Positions 20,069 to 30,346 of a stretch of 64,000 nucleotides of DNA are shown here, piece after piece (within the stretch, counting starts at the first letter, position 1; the number at the start of each line of letters is the position of its first letter). Both the position numbers and the translations under genes were made by a program. The notes below the pieces were generated by a model. The model was not told the DNA's origin. It saw nothing but the letters and a program-made list of their open reading frames with translations, and did not search any database. This DNA is from Pectobacterium carotovorum (GTDB lineage Bacteria > Pseudomonadota > Gammaproteobacteria > Enterobacterales > Enterobacteriaceae): positions 3,162,001-3,226,000 of the forward strand of contig CP066552.1 of assembly GCA_016415585.1 (NCBI GenBank), given 5' to 3'.

Positions 20069-22096
20069 GTGACCAACCTCCCCATCCAACACGCGTCGTT
20101 AAGTTGGAACACTCAGGGTACACCTGTATCGCAACAGTTTGATGACGTCTATTTTTCGAATCAGGATGGGCTGGCAGAAACCCGTTATGTGTTTTTAAAG
20201 GGCAATAAGTTTCCTGAGCGTTTCGCTACACACTCGCGCGCAGCCTGTGTGATAGCAGAAACCGGCTTTGGCACGGGCCTAAATTTTCTGACGCTGTGGC
20301 AGGCTTTTGCCGACTTTCATCAACAGCAGCCACAGGCAACATTGCGACACCTGCATTTCATTAGCTTCGAGAAATTCCCCCTGCGTCGGCATGATTTGGC
20401 TACCGCACACGCACAGTGGCCGGAGCTGGCCGCATTCGCAGATGAACTGCGAGAGCAATGGCCGCTAGCGCTGCCGGGCTGCCATCGTCTGATTCTGGCG
20501 CAAGGTACTATCACGCTCGATTTATGGTTCGGTGACGTTAACGTCTTACTGCCTGAGCTGGATGATACGCAGAACCATCAGGTCGACGCCTGGTTTCTGG
20601 ACGGCTTCGCCCCCTCCAAAAACCCAGACATGTGGACGGATAATCTATTTCAGGCAATGGCACGTTTGTGCCGTAAAGAAGGCACGTTCGCCACCTTTAC
20701 CGCCGCAGGCTTTGTGCGTCGCGGTCTGCAACAAGCGGGGTTTCAGGTCAGCAAAATCAAAGGATTCGGGCAGAAACGCGAAATGCTGAGCGGCATCCTT
20801 CCTGATGCGCTTCCGGTCACGTCGCCAACACCGTGGTATACACGCCCCGCCGCCACCACGACTGACGATATTGCGATTATCGGCGGCGGCATCGCCAGCG
20901 TGCTCACTGCACTGGCGCTGCAACGTCGCGGTGCAAACGTCACGCTCTACTGCGCGGACGCACAGCCTGCTACGGGTGCTTCCGGCAATCTTCAGGGTGC
21001 GCTTTATCCTCTGTTGAATAACCGGCACGATGCCGTGTCCCGCTTTTTCTCTCTCGCCTTTGACTTTGCCCATCGTCGCTACACCGCGCTGGCACAGCAG
21101 GGTCTGGCATTTGAGCATCAGTGGTGCGGCGTCAGCCAGCTCGCCTGGGATGAAAAAAGTGCGCGTAAAATCGAAAAGATTCTACAAGGGGAATGGCCGG
21201 AAGAACTGGTCGTCAGCGTGGATGCACAGCAATTGGAAAAACAGAGCGGCCTGAATCCCGGCGTAGACGGCATCACCTATCCCGACGGCGGCTGGCTGTG
21301 CCCGGCGGAGCTGACGGCTTCGGCGCTGAAGCTGGCAGAGCAAAACGGCCTATCGGTACAGATGAGTACTGCCATTTCCACACTGGATAAAACGAATAAC
21401 GGCTGGGAGCTTACCCTCAACAGCGGCCAGCAGGTAAACCATGCGGTCGTGGTGCTGGCAAATGGTCATCACATTACCGACTGGCCACAGACATCCCATT
21501 TACCCGCTTACGCCGTGCGCGGGCAGGTCAGCCATATTCCGACCACTCCGGTGTTGAGGAAGCTCAAACAGGTCTTGTGCTACGACGGCTACCTGACGCC
21601 AGTGAGTCCGCAACATCAAACGCACTGCATCGGAGCGAGCTATTTACGGGGTGAAACACACTGTGATTATCGAGAAGACGAGCAGCAAGAAAATCGCCAG
21701 CGCCTGCTGAATTGTTTGCCCGACGCAGACTGGGCGAAAACGGTCGATGTTAGCGATGCGCAGGCGCGTCAGGGCGTCCGCTGCGCGCTGCGCGACCATC
21801 TACCGCTGCTTGGCGCAGTGCCGAACTATGAACAAACGCTGACAGACTATGAAGAGCGACTGCATCCTCAACACCGTGCTGACACGGTGCCAAGCGCACC
21901 CTATTGGCAGGATCTGTTTATTATCGGCGCGTTAGGCTCACGCGGCCTGTGCTCCGCCCCACTCGCGGCAGAAATCCTGGCCTCGCAGATGTATGGCGAA
22001 CCGCTACCGCTGGATCGCGACACGCTCGCCGCGCTAAACCCAAATCGATTCTGGATAAGGAAACTGCTGAAAGGTAAGCCTGTAACGAAGGATTAA
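20069..22096 (+). CDS. mnmC: Bifunctional tRNA mnm5s2U methyltransferase/oxidase MnmC
   Basis: Completes mnm5(s2)U34 in tRNA wobble positions. The N-terminal part is the SAM methyltransferase ([17 protein letters not shown] near residue 70 and [17 protein letters not shown]) and the C-terminal part the FAD oxidase (Rossmann [18 protein letters not shown] near residue 270). I prefer the GTG at 20069 (Met-Thr-Asn-Leu-Pro-Ile-Gln); a TTG at 20048 would add seven residues and neither has a strong SD. Length about 675, normal. Divergent from fabB. Confidence 0.93.
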   Translation: MTNLPIQHASLSWNTQGTPVSQQFDDVYFSNQDGLAETRYVFLKGNKFPERFATHSRAACVIAETGFGTGLNFLTLWQAFADFHQQQPQATLRHLHFISFEKFPLRRHDLATAHAQWPELAAFADELREQWPLALPGCHRLILAQGTITLDLWFGDVNVLLPELDDTQNHQVDAWFLDGFAPSKNPDMWTDNLFQAMARLCRKEGTFATFTAAGFVRRGLQQAGFQVSKIKGFGQKREMLSGILPDALPVTSPTPWYTRPAATTTDDIAIIGGGIASVLTALALQRRGANVTLYCADAQPATGASGNLQGALYPLLNNRHDAVSRFFSLAFDFAHRRYTALAQQGLAFEHQWCGVSQLAWDEKSARKIEKILQGEWPEELVVSVDAQQLEKQSGLNPGVDGITYPDGGWLCPAELTASALKLAEQNGLSVQMSTAISTLDKTNNGWELTLNSGQQVNHAVVVLANGHHITDWPQTSHLPAYAVRGQVSHIPTTPVLRKLKQVLCYDGYLTPVSPQHQTHCIGASYLRGETHCDYREDEQQENRQRLLNCLPDADWAKTVDVSDAQARQGVRCALRDHLPLLGAVPNYEQTLTDYEERLHPQHRADTVPSAPYWQDLFIIGALGSRGLCSAPLAAEILASQMYGEPLPLDRDTLAALNPNRFWIRKLLKGKPVTKD

Positions 22097-22164
22097 TGAG
22101 GAAGAAAGCAGTGCTGGTTCTACTAAACCAGCACTGACAGATTAACGATTAGCACACATGGAAA

Positions 22165-22449
22165 TCAGTGGGTGTTATTCTGCGCCTGTTGGAACAAGCG
22201 TTCCCACATCCCGTTAACCAGCACCTGATCTGGCGGTGACAGCTCACCGTTTTTGATGGCGTTATTAATGCTATCGCTAACACGCACATGCAATGCTTCA
22301 AGCGTCTGTTCACCGTTCTCTTCCGCTTCTGCCACCGACACCGTCAGGTGACCACGCAAATAGCCGCCAGCAAACAGTTCGTCATCGCTGGCATGCTCTA
22401 CCATGTCATCAATCAGCGCCAGAATGCGCGTTTCAAATTCTGCGATCAT
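22165..22449 (-). CDS. yfcL: YfcL family protein
   Basis: Small cytoplasmic protein of unknown function, 94 residues, acidic, mostly helical, with the conserved block [30 protein letters not shown]. It sits between mnmC and epmC as in E. coli, 33 bases after epmC and in the same direction. Confidence 0.9.
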   Translation of the reverse strand: MIAEFETRILALIDDMVEHASDDELFAGGYLRGHLTVSVAEAEENGEQTLEALHVRVSDSINNAIKNGELSPPDQVLVNGMWERLFQQAQNNTH

Positions 22450-22482
22450 TTCTTATCCTCAAATTTTTGCAGTTCCCGTGCA

Positions 22483-23028
22483 TCACAGATCGGCTGGATA
22501 CGGGAAGCTCGCCGCCGTCAGCGGTGGCGTATTGTAAAACGATTGTAATGCACGAATAAAGCTGGCCGGACGCGCGGGAATCCCTTCTTCCAGATACTGC
22601 ATCACTTGCGCATGCACGCGCCGCTGGAAATCAATACGGTCCGGTTCGCAGTCGCCGTTCAGGTTGTCGCAGCTGACGTTAAACGGAAAGCCCGCAGCAA
22701 CACAGAACAGCCAGTCGAAGGCCTGCGGTTTGATTTCTACTACCTCAAACTGACTTTGCGTCGAGGCATCGCGGCCATCCGGGCAGTACCAGTAGCCGAA
22801 ATCGACCTGTAAGCGCCGCTGGGCACCGGCAATGCACCAGTGAGAAATTTCGTGTAGCGCGCTGGCATAAAAACCGTGGGCAAACACAATCCGGTGATAC
22901 GGAATGTCATCATCCGCTGGCAGATAAATCGGTTCATCGTCGCCTTTTACCAGACGGGTATTGTATTCATCGCCAAAGCAATCATTAAAAATATCAATCA
23001 GCTGTTGATAGTGGTGCGTCGTAGTCAT
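22483..23028 (-). CDS. epmC: Elongation factor P hydroxylase EpmC
   Basis: Hydroxylates the beta-lysylated lysine of elongation factor P (the third step after EpmB and EpmA). Signature region FAHGFYASALHEISHWCIAG contains HEISHW, a metal-binding HExxH-like motif; DFGYWYCPDGRDASTQSQFE and CVAAGFPFNVSCDNLNGDCEPD are also conserved. The start at MTTTHHYQQLIDIF is chosen over two earlier Met codons because homologues begin there, giving 181 residues. It lies 28 bases after yfcA. Confidence 0.92.
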   Translation of the reverse strand: MTTTHHYQQLIDIFNDCFGDEYNTRLVKGDDEPIYLPADDDIPYHRIVFAHGFYASALHEISHWCIAGAQRRLQVDFGYWYCPDGRDASTQSQFEVVEIKPQAFDWLFCVAAGFPFNVSCDNLNGDCEPDRIDFQRRVHAQVMQYLEEGIPARPASFIRALQSFYNTPPLTAASFPYPADL

Positions 23029-23055
23029 GTTATCTGTTGTTATCATCATTTGTTG

Positions 23056-23856
23056 TCATAAAAACTGTCCCAGCCAAACGGCAATCTCGTGCCCGTGGCT
23101 GTCATAAATCAGCTTGCCACTCATAACGGCGGAAACCAGCACCAGCATAGGACGAATCAGCTTTTGCCCTTTCGTCATCACCATTTTGGCTCCAAGCCGC
23201 GCGCCGAGGATTTGCCCAATCAGCATGACGCCGCCGACCACCCAGACTACTTTTCCGCTGAGCATAAAAAACAACAGCCCGCCGAAGTTAGAGGTAAAGT
23301 TCAGGATCTTGGCATTTGCCGTCGCTTTGGCCAGATTGAAACCATACAAAGTGACAAAGGCCAGCGCGTAAAATGATCCGGCACCGGGGCCGAAAAAGCC
23401 GTCATAAAAACCGACGCAGCCGCCTGCCACAATCGCAAACGGAAGCGGCGACAGTCGACGCTGCCGATCTTCATCACCGATTTTTGGCGTTAATAAGAAA
23501 TAGAGGCCGATGCCAATAATCAGTACTGGCAGCAGTTGGCGCAGAAAATCAGCATTGATCTGCTGGATCAGCCAGGCACCAAAGGTCGAGCCGACAAACG
23601 TCAGCGCAATCGCCAGCTTCTGCTCGCCCAAATTCACCGCGCGGCGGCGGATGAAATACAGGCTGGCGGAAAAGGATCCACCGACGGCTTGAAGTTTATT
23701 CGTTGCCAGCGCCTGCGCTGGGGATAAACCCGCCGCCAGCAACGCTGGGATCGTCAATAAACCGCCCCCGCCCGCAATCGAATCAATAAACCCTGCCAAC
23801 GCCCCGACAAAAAACAGCACGGCCAGCATTTCTGGCCCAAGCACTAACCAGTCCAT
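23056..23856 (-). CDS. yfcA: TSUP/TauE-SafE family membrane transporter YfcA
   Basis: Inner-membrane protein with about eight helices in two repeats (FVGALAGFIDSIAGGGGLLTIPALLAAGLSPAQALATNKLQ is the TSUP signature). The family is associated with export of sulfur-containing or organic anions; the substrate here is unknown. Length 266 matches E. coli YfcA. It stands between mepA and epmC in the same direction. Confidence 0.93.
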   Translation of the reverse strand: MDWLVLGPEMLAVLFFVGALAGFIDSIAGGGGLLTIPALLAAGLSPAQALATNKLQAVGGSFSASLYFIRRRAVNLGEQKLAIALTFVGSTFGAWLIQQINADFLRQLLPVLIIGIGLYFLLTPKIGDEDRQRRLSPLPFAIVAGGCVGFYDGFFGPGAGSFYALAFVTLYGFNLAKATANAKILNFTSNFGGLLFFMLSGKVVWVVGGVMLIGQILGARLGAKMVMTKGQKLIRPMLVLVSAVMSGKLIYDSHGHEIAVWLGQFL

Positions 23857-23889
23857 AATTATTTTTTATCTCGCACAGATAGTTACTCG

Positions 23890-24735
23890 TTATCTCGCAG
23901 CAAAATGTCTGTCGAGCAGTGCCTGACAAGACGGAGGCAACGGCGGCGGCGTAGTTTTTTCTGGGGCTTCGGTACTCGGCTGTTTTGGCTGGAACCAGCT
24001 GGTTAACTCGGCACCGCATCCGTCACCGGCAGGTGGTTCGTCCTGATCCTGACACTCAAGGCTGTCCGCCGGGCAGCGCAGGCGCACATGCATATGCGCA
24101 CGGTGTGCAAACCAAGGGCGAACTTTACGCAGCCAGTCACGATCGTGGCCAGCTTCAACACACAGCTGTTTTTTAATCGCCGGATTGACGAAGATCCGCG
24201 TTACGTCGCTATCCAACGCAGCGGTTTTGATCAGGGTGGTGATTTCCGGTCGCCAGACGCGTGGATTGACGCTAAGCCCACTGGCGTTAACTAAATCGAT
24301 AGGCTGCGGCTTCAACAACTGCTGCTCGCTCCAGCGCTGTCTGGGCAATTGTAGCCAGATATCAACATCCAGCCCGGATTGGTGGCTGGCATGACCGCTG
24401 CTAAAACGTCCCCCGACAGGCATCCCCATATCCCCCACCAGCACATTACCTGAGGTCGTGCGCTTAACCTCGTTGCTCAGGCGGTGAATAAACGCCAGAA
24501 GATCGGGATGACCAAAATAGCGGCGCTGATCGATACGCATTACCTGATAATCCAGCGATTGCAGCGGCAACGGTTGGGCACCGATGATACAGCCATTGGA
24601 AAAGCTACCAATGGCCTGCGGCGTACCCGCAACCGGATGCGCTATCTCCTGCCAGGGCGTTTTCGCCCACGCGGCGTTCGATAACAGCGGCGCGCTCAGT
24701 GCCAGCGCGAGAACCCCGATTAACCCTTGTTTCAT
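23890..24735 (-). CDS. mepA: Penicillin-insensitive murein endopeptidase MepA
   Basis: Periplasmic LAS-type zinc peptidase that cleaves D-Ala-mDAP crosslinks in peptidoglycan. Signal peptide [24 protein letters not shown]; zinc-site region [24 protein letters not shown] (His and Asp ligands) and the C-terminal [10 protein letters not shown] (His ligands). Length 281 is slightly above E. coli (274). Six bases separate it from aroC, in the same operon direction. Confidence 0.94.
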   Translation of the reverse strand: MKQGLIGVLALALSAPLLSNAAWAKTPWQEIAHPVAGTPQAIGSFSNGCIIGAQPLPLQSLDYQVMRIDQRRYFGHPDLLAFIHRLSNEVKRTTSGNVLVGDMGMPVGGRFSSGHASHQSGLDVDIWLQLPRQRWSEQQLLKPQPIDLVNASGLSVNPRVWRPEITTLIKTAALDSDVTRIFVNPAIKKQLCVEAGHDRDWLRKVRPWFAHRAHMHVRLRCPADSLECQDQDEPPAGDGCGAELTSWFQPKQPSTEAPEKTTPPPLPPSCQALLDRHFAAR

Positions 24736-24741
24736 TATTTT

Positions 24742-25827
24742 TTACCAGCGAGGAACCTGACTGTTCACATCCCCACACTGTGCGCGTTGGCGCAGCAGGT
24801 GATCCATTAACACAATCGCCATCATGGCTTCGGCAATCGGCACTGCGCGAATACCCACACACGGATCGTGACGCCCGCGCGTGACCATTTCAGTCGCTTC
24901 GCCCTGACGGTTGATCGTTTTGCCCGGTACCATAATGCTGGAGGTCGGCTTCAACGCCAGATGCGCAACAATATTCTGGCCGCTGCTGATCCCGCCCAAA
25001 ATGCCGCCAGCGTGATTGCTTTGGAAACCGTCCGGCGTAATTTCGTCTCGGTTTTCGCTGCCACGCTTAGTGACAACCGCAAAGCCATCGCCAATTTCGA
25101 CGCCTTTTACGGCGTTGATGCTCATCAATGCGTGAGCCAAATCAGCATCCAGACGATCAAAGACCGGTTCGCCTAATCCGACAGGCACCGACTCCGCGAC
25201 TACGCTGACCTTCGCACCAATGGAATCGCCCTCTTTTTTCAGCGCCCGCATCAGTTCATCCAAGGCTTCCAGCTTGTCGATATCCGGGCAGAAGAACGGG
25301 TTTTTCTCAACCTGTTCCCAATCTTTCAGCTCGCAGGTTACATCGCCAATCTGCGACAGATAGCCACGTACCTTCACACCATGTTGCTGTTGCAGATACT
25401 TCTTCGCAATGGCCCCTGCGGCAACGCGCATTGCGGTTTCACGCGCGGAAGAGCGGCCACCGCCACGGTAATCGCGCTGGCCGTATTTTTGCTCATAGGT
25501 GTAATCGGCGTGCCCGGGGCGAAAGACATCTTTAATCGCACCGTAATCCTGAGAACGCTGATCGGTGTTTTCAATCAACAGGCCAATGCTGGTTCCTGTT
25601 GTCACGCCTTCAAAAACACCGGACAGAATCTTGACCTGATCGGGTTCGCGGCGCTGCGTCGTATAGCGGGAGGTTCCCGGACGGCGACGATCCAAATCAT
25701 GTTGCAGATCCGCTTCCGTCAGCGGGATCCCCGGCGGTACGCCGTCAACAATACATCCCAGGGCAATACCGTGGGATTCACCAAATGTAGTGACGCGGAA
25801 AAATTGCCCAATACTGTTGCCTGCCAT
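24742..25827 (-). CDS. aroC: Chorismate synthase AroC
   Basis: Last step of the shikimate pathway: reduced-FMN-dependent elimination of phosphate from EPSP. Begins [24 protein letters not shown]; signatures [40 protein letters not shown] and [19 protein letters not shown] are present. Start is the second of two adjacent ATG codons, giving 361 residues as in E. coli. Located between prmB and mepA as in E. coli. Confidence 0.97.
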   Translation of the reverse strand: MAGNSIGQFFRVTTFGESHGIALGCIVDGVPPGIPLTEADLQHDLDRRRPGTSRYTTQRREPDQVKILSGVFEGVTTGTSIGLLIENTDQRSQDYGAIKDVFRPGHADYTYEQKYGQRDYRGGGRSSARETAMRVAAGAIAKKYLQQQHGVKVRGYLSQIGDVTCELKDWEQVEKNPFFCPDIDKLEALDELMRALKKEGDSIGAKVSVVAESVPVGLGEPVFDRLDADLAHALMSINAVKGVEIGDGFAVVTKRGSENRDEITPDGFQSNHAGGILGGISSGQNIVAHLALKPTSSIMVPGKTINRQGEATEMVTRGRHDPCVGIRAVPIAEAMMAIVLMDHLLRQRAQCGDVNSQVPRW

Positions 25828-25902
25828 CACAACTCCTTCGCATGTGTTCTGTTTCAGCCTTACCGTCTAAACAGTAAGGCGAATAAATATCGTTACGACC
25901 GT

Positions 25903-26835
25903 TTAATCACGGTAAGCGCTGAAATGCGCTTTGCAATCAACTAGCTGTGACTGCGTTAGCATAAACACGCCGTCACCGCCGTTATCAAACTCCAGCCAGG
26001 TGAACGGGATGTCTGGATATTGATCGATCAGGTGCACCATGCTGTTGCCCACTTCGCAAATCAGCACGCCATCGTCGCTCAGATAGTCTGGCGCGCAGGC
26101 CAGAATACGACGCACCAGATCCAGACCGTCGTTACCCGCCGCCAGCCCCAACTCAGGCTCGAAACGGAACTCCTGCGGCAGATCGAACATATCTTCTTCA
26201 TCCACATACGGTGGATTAGTCACGATCAAATCATAGCGAATCGCCGGTAAATCGCGGAACAGATCGGAGCGAATCGGCGTCACGCGGTATTCCAGGCCGT
26301 GCTGCTGAATATTTTGCTCGGTTACCGCCAGCGCCTCGCTGGAGATATCGACCGCATCGACTTCCGCTTCCGGGAACGCCTGAGCGCAGGCAATCGCAAT
26401 ACAGCCGCTGCCCGTGCACAGGTCCAGAATATGGCTTGGCGTTTTTGGCAGTTGCTCATCAAAATAATTATTGATCAGCTCACCGATGGGAGAGCGCGGC
26501 ACCAGCACCCGTTCGTCCACATAGAATTCCAAGCCGCAGAACCAGGCCTTGTTGGTCAGATAGGCGACGGGAATACGCTCATTGACGCGGCGGATCACAC
26601 GTTCAACAATGCGCTGCCGTTCGCTGGTGATCAAACGGGACGTGTACATATCTTCAGGAATATCGAGCGGCAGATAAAGGCTAGGCAGGACTAACTGTAT
26701 GGCTTCATCCCAGGGATTATCCGTCCCGTGACCGTAATAGACGTTGGCTGCGTTAAACCGGCTGACAGCCCAGCGCAACATATCCTGAATGGTATGAAGT
26801 TCACTGACGGCCTCATCGACGAAAATTTTGTCCAA
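25903..26835 (-). CDS. prmB: 50S ribosomal protein L3 glutamine methyltransferase PrmB (TTG start)
   Basis: Methylates Gln150 of ribosomal protein L3 using SAM. The core has SAM motif [19 protein letters not shown] and the glutamine-binding [10 protein letters not shown]. The start is a TTG at 26835: GGAGG lies six bases upstream and the protein then begins [22 protein letters not shown], matching homologues; the open frame continues upstream from an ATG at 26901 but without conservation. Length 310, normal. Divergent from smrB. Confidence 0.94.
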   Translation of the reverse strand: MDKIFVDEAVSELHTIQDMLRWAVSRFNAANVYYGHGTDNPWDEAIQLVLPSLYLPLDIPEDMYTSRLITSERQRIVERVIRRVNERIPVAYLTNKAWFCGLEFYVDERVLVPRSPIGELINNYFDEQLPKTPSHILDLCTGSGCIAIACAQAFPEAEVDAVDISSEALAVTEQNIQQHGLEYRVTPIRSDLFRDLPAIRYDLIVTNPPYVDEEDMFDLPQEFRFEPELGLAAGNDGLDLVRRILACAPDYLSDDGVLICEVGNSMVHLIDQYPDIPFTWLEFDNGGDGVFMLTQSQLVDCKAHFSAYRD

Positions 26836-27006
26836 GGGTGTCCTCCGCAGACTGTTCTGAATGGGAAATTGGCGCTTAGTTTGCCATGAAGCCCGCGACA
26901 AATCAGCAGATATAACCGACTGAACGCGCCCCGATACAGACTTTTATTTAGCGACAGCGGGGAGACAAGGTAAACTGATCGAATGTTGGCGCAAGATGAA
27001 TGAAAC

Positions 27007-27549
27007 ATGAGTAATAAATATTTGCTGAACGACGACGAATTACAGCTTTTTCGCACGTCAATCACTGGCACAAAAAAGTTGCGTCAGGATACCTATACCC
27101 ACAAACCACTGCGCAAAAAACCAGGTGAATTACCCGCCAAACGGGCATTGCAGGAGCAGGTTGATGCCAGTTTCTATTTTTCGGATGAATTTCAGCCACA
27201 GTTGGATGCAGAAGGCCCGACACGTTATGTCCGCCCGGGTGCCAGCCACTATGAATTGAAGAAGCTTCGACGGGGTGATTATTCACCGGAGCTTTTTCTG
27301 GATTTACATGGCCTGACGCAGCTTCAAGCGAAGCAGGAACTGGGCGCGCTGCTAGCGGCCTGTCGGCGGGAGCACGTTTACTGCGCCTGCGTGATGCACG
27401 GGCACGGCAAACATATCCTTAAGCAACAAACGCCGCTCTGGCTGGCACAACACCCTGACGTGCTGGCTTTTCATCAGGCTCCGAAAGAATTTGGTGGGAA
27501 TGCCGCGCTGCTGGTGTTGGTGGCGCTAGAGGCGCCTTCGCTTGAATAA
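27007..27549 (+). CDS. smrB: Ribosome-rescue endonuclease SmrB
   Basis: Smr-domain endonuclease that cleaves mRNA at collided ribosomes. The Smr domain (about residues 95-175) has [19 protein letters not shown] (DLHG motif) and the [15 protein letters not shown] catalytic HGxG loop; an N-terminal extension precedes it. Length 180 matches E. coli YfcN. Divergent from prmB and convergent with sixA. Confidence 0.93.
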   Translation: MSNKYLLNDDELQLFRTSITGTKKLRQDTYTHKPLRKKPGELPAKRALQEQVDASFYFSDEFQPQLDAEGPTRYVRPGASHYELKKLRRGDYSPELFLDLHGLTQLQAKQELGALLAACRREHVYCACVMHGHGKHILKQQTPLWLAQHPDVLAFHQAPKEFGGNAALLVLVALEAPSLE

Positions 27550-27576
27550 GCTCGCTCTTCTTCAAAAAACGATGAA

Positions 27577-27597
27577 GCGTGTAAGTTCATTACACGC
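27577..27597. terminator. Hairpin between smrB and sixA (possible terminator)
   Basis: GCGTGTAA and TTACACGC form a perfect 8-bp stem with a 5-base loop between convergent genes. A T-run is missing on both strands, so efficiency is uncertain. Confidence 0.5.
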
Positions 27598-27636
27598 CTC
27601 ATACCGTATGAAGTCAGGAGTTTGGGGCTAGTCGTA

Positions 27637-28119
27637 TCAGGATTTCGCGTTCAACTGGGCCGGGCTGACTTGCCAGTGCAGAACGCCATGACCAGACTCC
27701 GCTTCCACCTGCACACAGGCAATAGCGGATGTGGCGAACATCGGCGCGGTTTCATTCCGGCATAATTCGGCAACCAGATAACCCACCAGCGGCAAGTGAG
27801 AAACAACCAGAGCAGCACCAACGCCTTCTCTCGCCAGCGTTTGCAGGTAATAGCTGACAAGCTGGGCATCACCACCGGGCGTCAGCTCATTCAGACAATC
27901 CGCTTCTTCCGGCAACGGCAGTGCGTTTTTCACTACCTCGAGCGTTTGCTGGGCACGTAAATAAGGACTTACCAAAACGCGCTCAATATCGATATTTTGC
28001 TCGTTCAGCCAACATGCCATCTGACGAGACTCATCACGACCACCGTCGCTCAACGGCCGGACAGCGTCGCTCGCTGCATCAAGTACTGCATCACCATGAC
28101 GCATTATCAACACTTGCAT
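27637..28119 (-). CDS. sixA: Phosphohistidine phosphatase SixA
   Basis: Histidine-phosphatase superfamily enzyme that removes phosphate from phosphohistidine, acting on the nitrogen-PTS (NPr) in E. coli. N-terminal MQVLIMRHGDA has the RHG catalytic motif; SPYLRAQQTLEVV and VSHLPLVGYLVAEL complete the active site. Length 160 equals E. coli SixA. In E. coli it is followed by fadJ; here an accessory pilus operon intervenes. Confidence 0.95.
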   Translation of the reverse strand: MQVLIMRHGDAVLDAASDAVRPLSDGGRDESRQMACWLNEQNIDIERVLVSPYLRAQQTLEVVKNALPLPEEADCLNELTPGGDAQLVSYYLQTLAREGVGAALVVSHLPLVGYLVAELCRNETAPMFATSAIACVQVEAESGHGVLHWQVSPAQLNAKS

Positions 28120-28150
28120 ATTATACCGCTATGTTAATGAAATATATGGC

Positions 28151-28216
28151 ATATCCTTCATACTTCACGCCGCATACACGCTGGCTTTTCTGCCATTCAA
28201 GTTATGTAGGGTATCA
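28151..28216. repeat. Internally deleted ERIC element
   Basis: The left end (ATATCCTTCATACTTCACGC, then CGCATACACGCTGGC) and right end (TTCAAGTTATGTAGGGTAT) correspond to the two ends of the 127-bp ERIC consensus, but the middle is missing, leaving about 66 bp. It lies just beyond the sixA start, at the junction to the accessory insert. Confidence 0.6.
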
Positions 28217-29054
28217 ACCGTTTTATTACTGTAGGTTACCTGAGTTTCTCACGTTGATAAACTCACCAAGCACTCGGTTTCGGTAGGTGACACACCCTTA
28301 TTTCATTTACTCGTAGTAATCCCATGATAAATAAAAGGTTTAAAGGGGGACAACAGAATGTGTTTCCTCAAGCATATATAACCATGAGTTTAAGGTGAAG
28401 ATCATAGTCACTGCAAAAAAGTCAATTTATTGGAATAAAAAACCAATTAAGTTAAAATAATAGCAAAAAACACTAGCTATTGTAATTTTAACAAAAATTT
28501 AAACTATTTTAACACATATCAATTTTACAATATTGTTAAACACACACTCTACTTCTATCTTTATTTTAAATAGTGATTTTTTGTTCTTCATTTTATATAA
28601 AAAAGATAATAATACGGAATATAGCATCATATAATAAAATTAGATTGCTCTTCTATTTATGGACAATCATGCAGTTCAGGATAAAACTCGAAGAATCTTT
28701 CTTTTATTTTTATATGCTCGAAATTATTCATCATCACGGAAGAGAAAATTAGCAACACGTTTCCTTTATATCGTTACTTTTATCATACGGAAAGTACTGA
28801 AAGTATTAATGATATATATTTCAGCAGTGTGGCATTTTTGTGTCAGTGGTTCATACCATCAGGAAAGAGGATAATCCCTCTGTATTTTCCCGATCGGTTA
28901 ACCCATTCCATACAAATATCCGTACTGACTAAAACGACTCGTTATGACTCCTTTTGTAATAGTTACTCGTAATGAGCAGTTTTCACGGAAATCAATGTAC
29001 TTTCGTGAAGACACTTTCGATGAAAATAAGTGAGATGCATATAAAGGAATCGTT
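28217..29054. other. AT-rich gene-free stretch upstream of the pilus operon
   Basis: About 840 bases, very rich in A and T (runs such as TTTTAACA and AAATTTAAA between 28420 and 28640), with no ORF that looks like a gene. It must contain the pilus promoter; H-NS-type silencing is a reasonable inference from composition. A short 71-codon frame at 28659-28874 has no recognisable features. Confidence 0.6.
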
Positions 29055-29603
29055 ATGAATTCTAAGCATATAACATTACCTATCCTGGCTACACTATTCA
29101 CCACATTTGGCCTCTCCACCACTGCCAATAGCGTGACGATTACTGGTCAAATCCCCGTATCTCTGACCATTAATGCGGCCTGTACGGTCAACAACGGGGG
29201 AGGCGCGGGCACCCAATGGGGAACCATCGACTTTGGCCCTCATTCAGACCTGACGGAAAATATTGACAGCCAGGTTAGCAGCACTGGGGGCAGCGGGATT
29301 ACGGTCAGTTGCTCTGTTGGCACACCTGCAACATTAAAGATAGGTGCTGGTGCAAACGCCACGGCTTCGCTACGCAGGCTTGCTCCGAGTACAGGCACCT
29401 ACAACGTACCTTATCGCCTATACAGTGATTCAACCCGCTCGACAGAAATTCCGCTTGCTAGCGCCACTGGCATTGCCATTGTTGCAACCGGCAACCCACA
29501 GCTGATTCCGATTTATGCGCGTATCCAACCGTCAGACCAGGCCGTGCTCGCCCCCACCGCAGGAGCTTATACCGACACCGTCGCTGCAACGATCGAGTGG
29601 TAA
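29055..29603 (+). CDS. Spore coat U domain pilin, CsuA/B-like major subunit
   Basis: Probable structural subunit of an archaic (sigma-class, Csu-type) chaperone-usher pilus, secreted to the periplasm and assembled by donor strand exchange. Signal peptide MNSKHITLPILATLFTTFGLSTTANS; mature part shows SLTINAACTVNNGGG and TVSCSVGTPATLKIGAG, the two cysteines typical of SCPU domains, and a C-terminal TDTVAATIEW beta-strand with the usual penultimate aromatic. Length 182. First gene of the operon; an intrinsic terminator follows, so it is probably made in excess, as expected for the rod subunit. Confidence 0.85.
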   Translation: MNSKHITLPILATLFTTFGLSTTANSVTITGQIPVSLTINAACTVNNGGGAGTQWGTIDFGPHSDLTENIDSQVSSTGGSGITVSCSVGTPATLKIGAGANATASLRRLAPSTGTYNVPYRLYSDSTRSTEIPLASATGIAIVATGNPQLIPIYARIQPSDQAVLAPTAGAYTDTVAATIEW

Positions 29604-29611
29604 GTTTTTAC

Positions 29612-29641
29612 AGGCCGACATGCCCACCTGTCGGCCTTTTT
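29612..29641 (+). terminator. Intra-operon intrinsic terminator after the first pilin
   Basis: AGGCCGACA pairs with TGTCGGCCT around an 8-base loop and is followed by TTTTTA. It sits immediately after the first pilin stop and well ahead of the next gene (29787), so only part of the transcripts would continue to the chaperone, usher and tip genes. Confidence 0.82.
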
Positions 29642-29786
29642 AGGGTCATTGATCCACAAGAAAAGGAGCCGTTATGTCACCACATCTCATACGCGATGTT
29701 GCGTTTACTGACAACGCCACGTCGCTCCTTTTGACTTCAGACGTTTCTCGTGTCGCCCTTCAATTTACGTAACCACTGGTATTGCG

Positions 29787-30323
29787 ATGCGTTTTTCGTC
29801 GGTTCTGATTTTGTCATTTCTGCTGTCGGGCACCATCGTCCCTACGGTGGCGATGGCGCTCACAGTGAGCAGTACATTCGATGTCACGGCAACGATACAA
29901 AAAGGCTGTGTTTTTGGCACTAGCACGGCAAGCAGCCAGCCCAACATGGGGACGTTGAATTTTGGGACACGCAGCGCCACGGCGACCAACGTGGATATCG
30001 CCAGCACCAGCGGCGGTGGGTCAATTATCGCGACCTGTACGCCAGGCATCAGCGCCGTTATTGAACTGAGCTACGGCACTAATGGCGGTGACAGCACACA
30101 ACGTTATCTGAAAAATGCAGCAGGAACGCGCCTGTTAGCTTATCAACTCTACCGCGATGCGGCACGCACACAGGTATGGGGAACGGGAGGTCTGGCACTC
30201 AACATCGCCTCTTTTCCGGCCACAACCCAGACCTACACCGTTTATGCCCGCTATTTTGGCGGCACGCCTCTTCCTCCCGCAGGGGTTTATACCGATAACG
30301 TGACCGTCAGCCTGACTTATTAA
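29787..30323 (+). CDS. Spore coat U domain pilin, second (minor) subunit
   Basis: Second SCPU-domain subunit of the Csu-type pilus. Signal peptide MRFSSVLILSFLLSGTIVPTVAMA; mature domain with ATIQKGCVFGTSTASS, IIATCTPGISAVIELSYGTNGG (cysteine pair) and C-terminal TDNVTVSLTY. Length 178. By operon position it corresponds to a minor adaptor subunit (CsuA or CsuB class). It is 23 bases ahead of the chaperone gene. Confidence 0.82.
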   Translation: MRFSSVLILSFLLSGTIVPTVAMALTVSSTFDVTATIQKGCVFGTSTASSQPNMGTLNFGTRSATATNVDIASTSGGGSIIATCTPGISAVIELSYGTNGGDSTQRYLKNAAGTRLLAYQLYRDAARTQVWGTGGLALNIASFPATTQTYTVYARYFGGTPLPPAGVYTDNVTVSLTY

Positions 30324-30346
30324 AAACAAAACAGGGTGAACACAGG

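Noticed and set aside
22288-22559. Small plus-strand frames over yfcL
   Set aside because: Antisense shadows of the conserved yfcL gene.
28659-28874. 71-codon frame in the AT-rich region before the pilus operon
   Set aside because: No SD, no family, composition like its surroundings; treated as chance.
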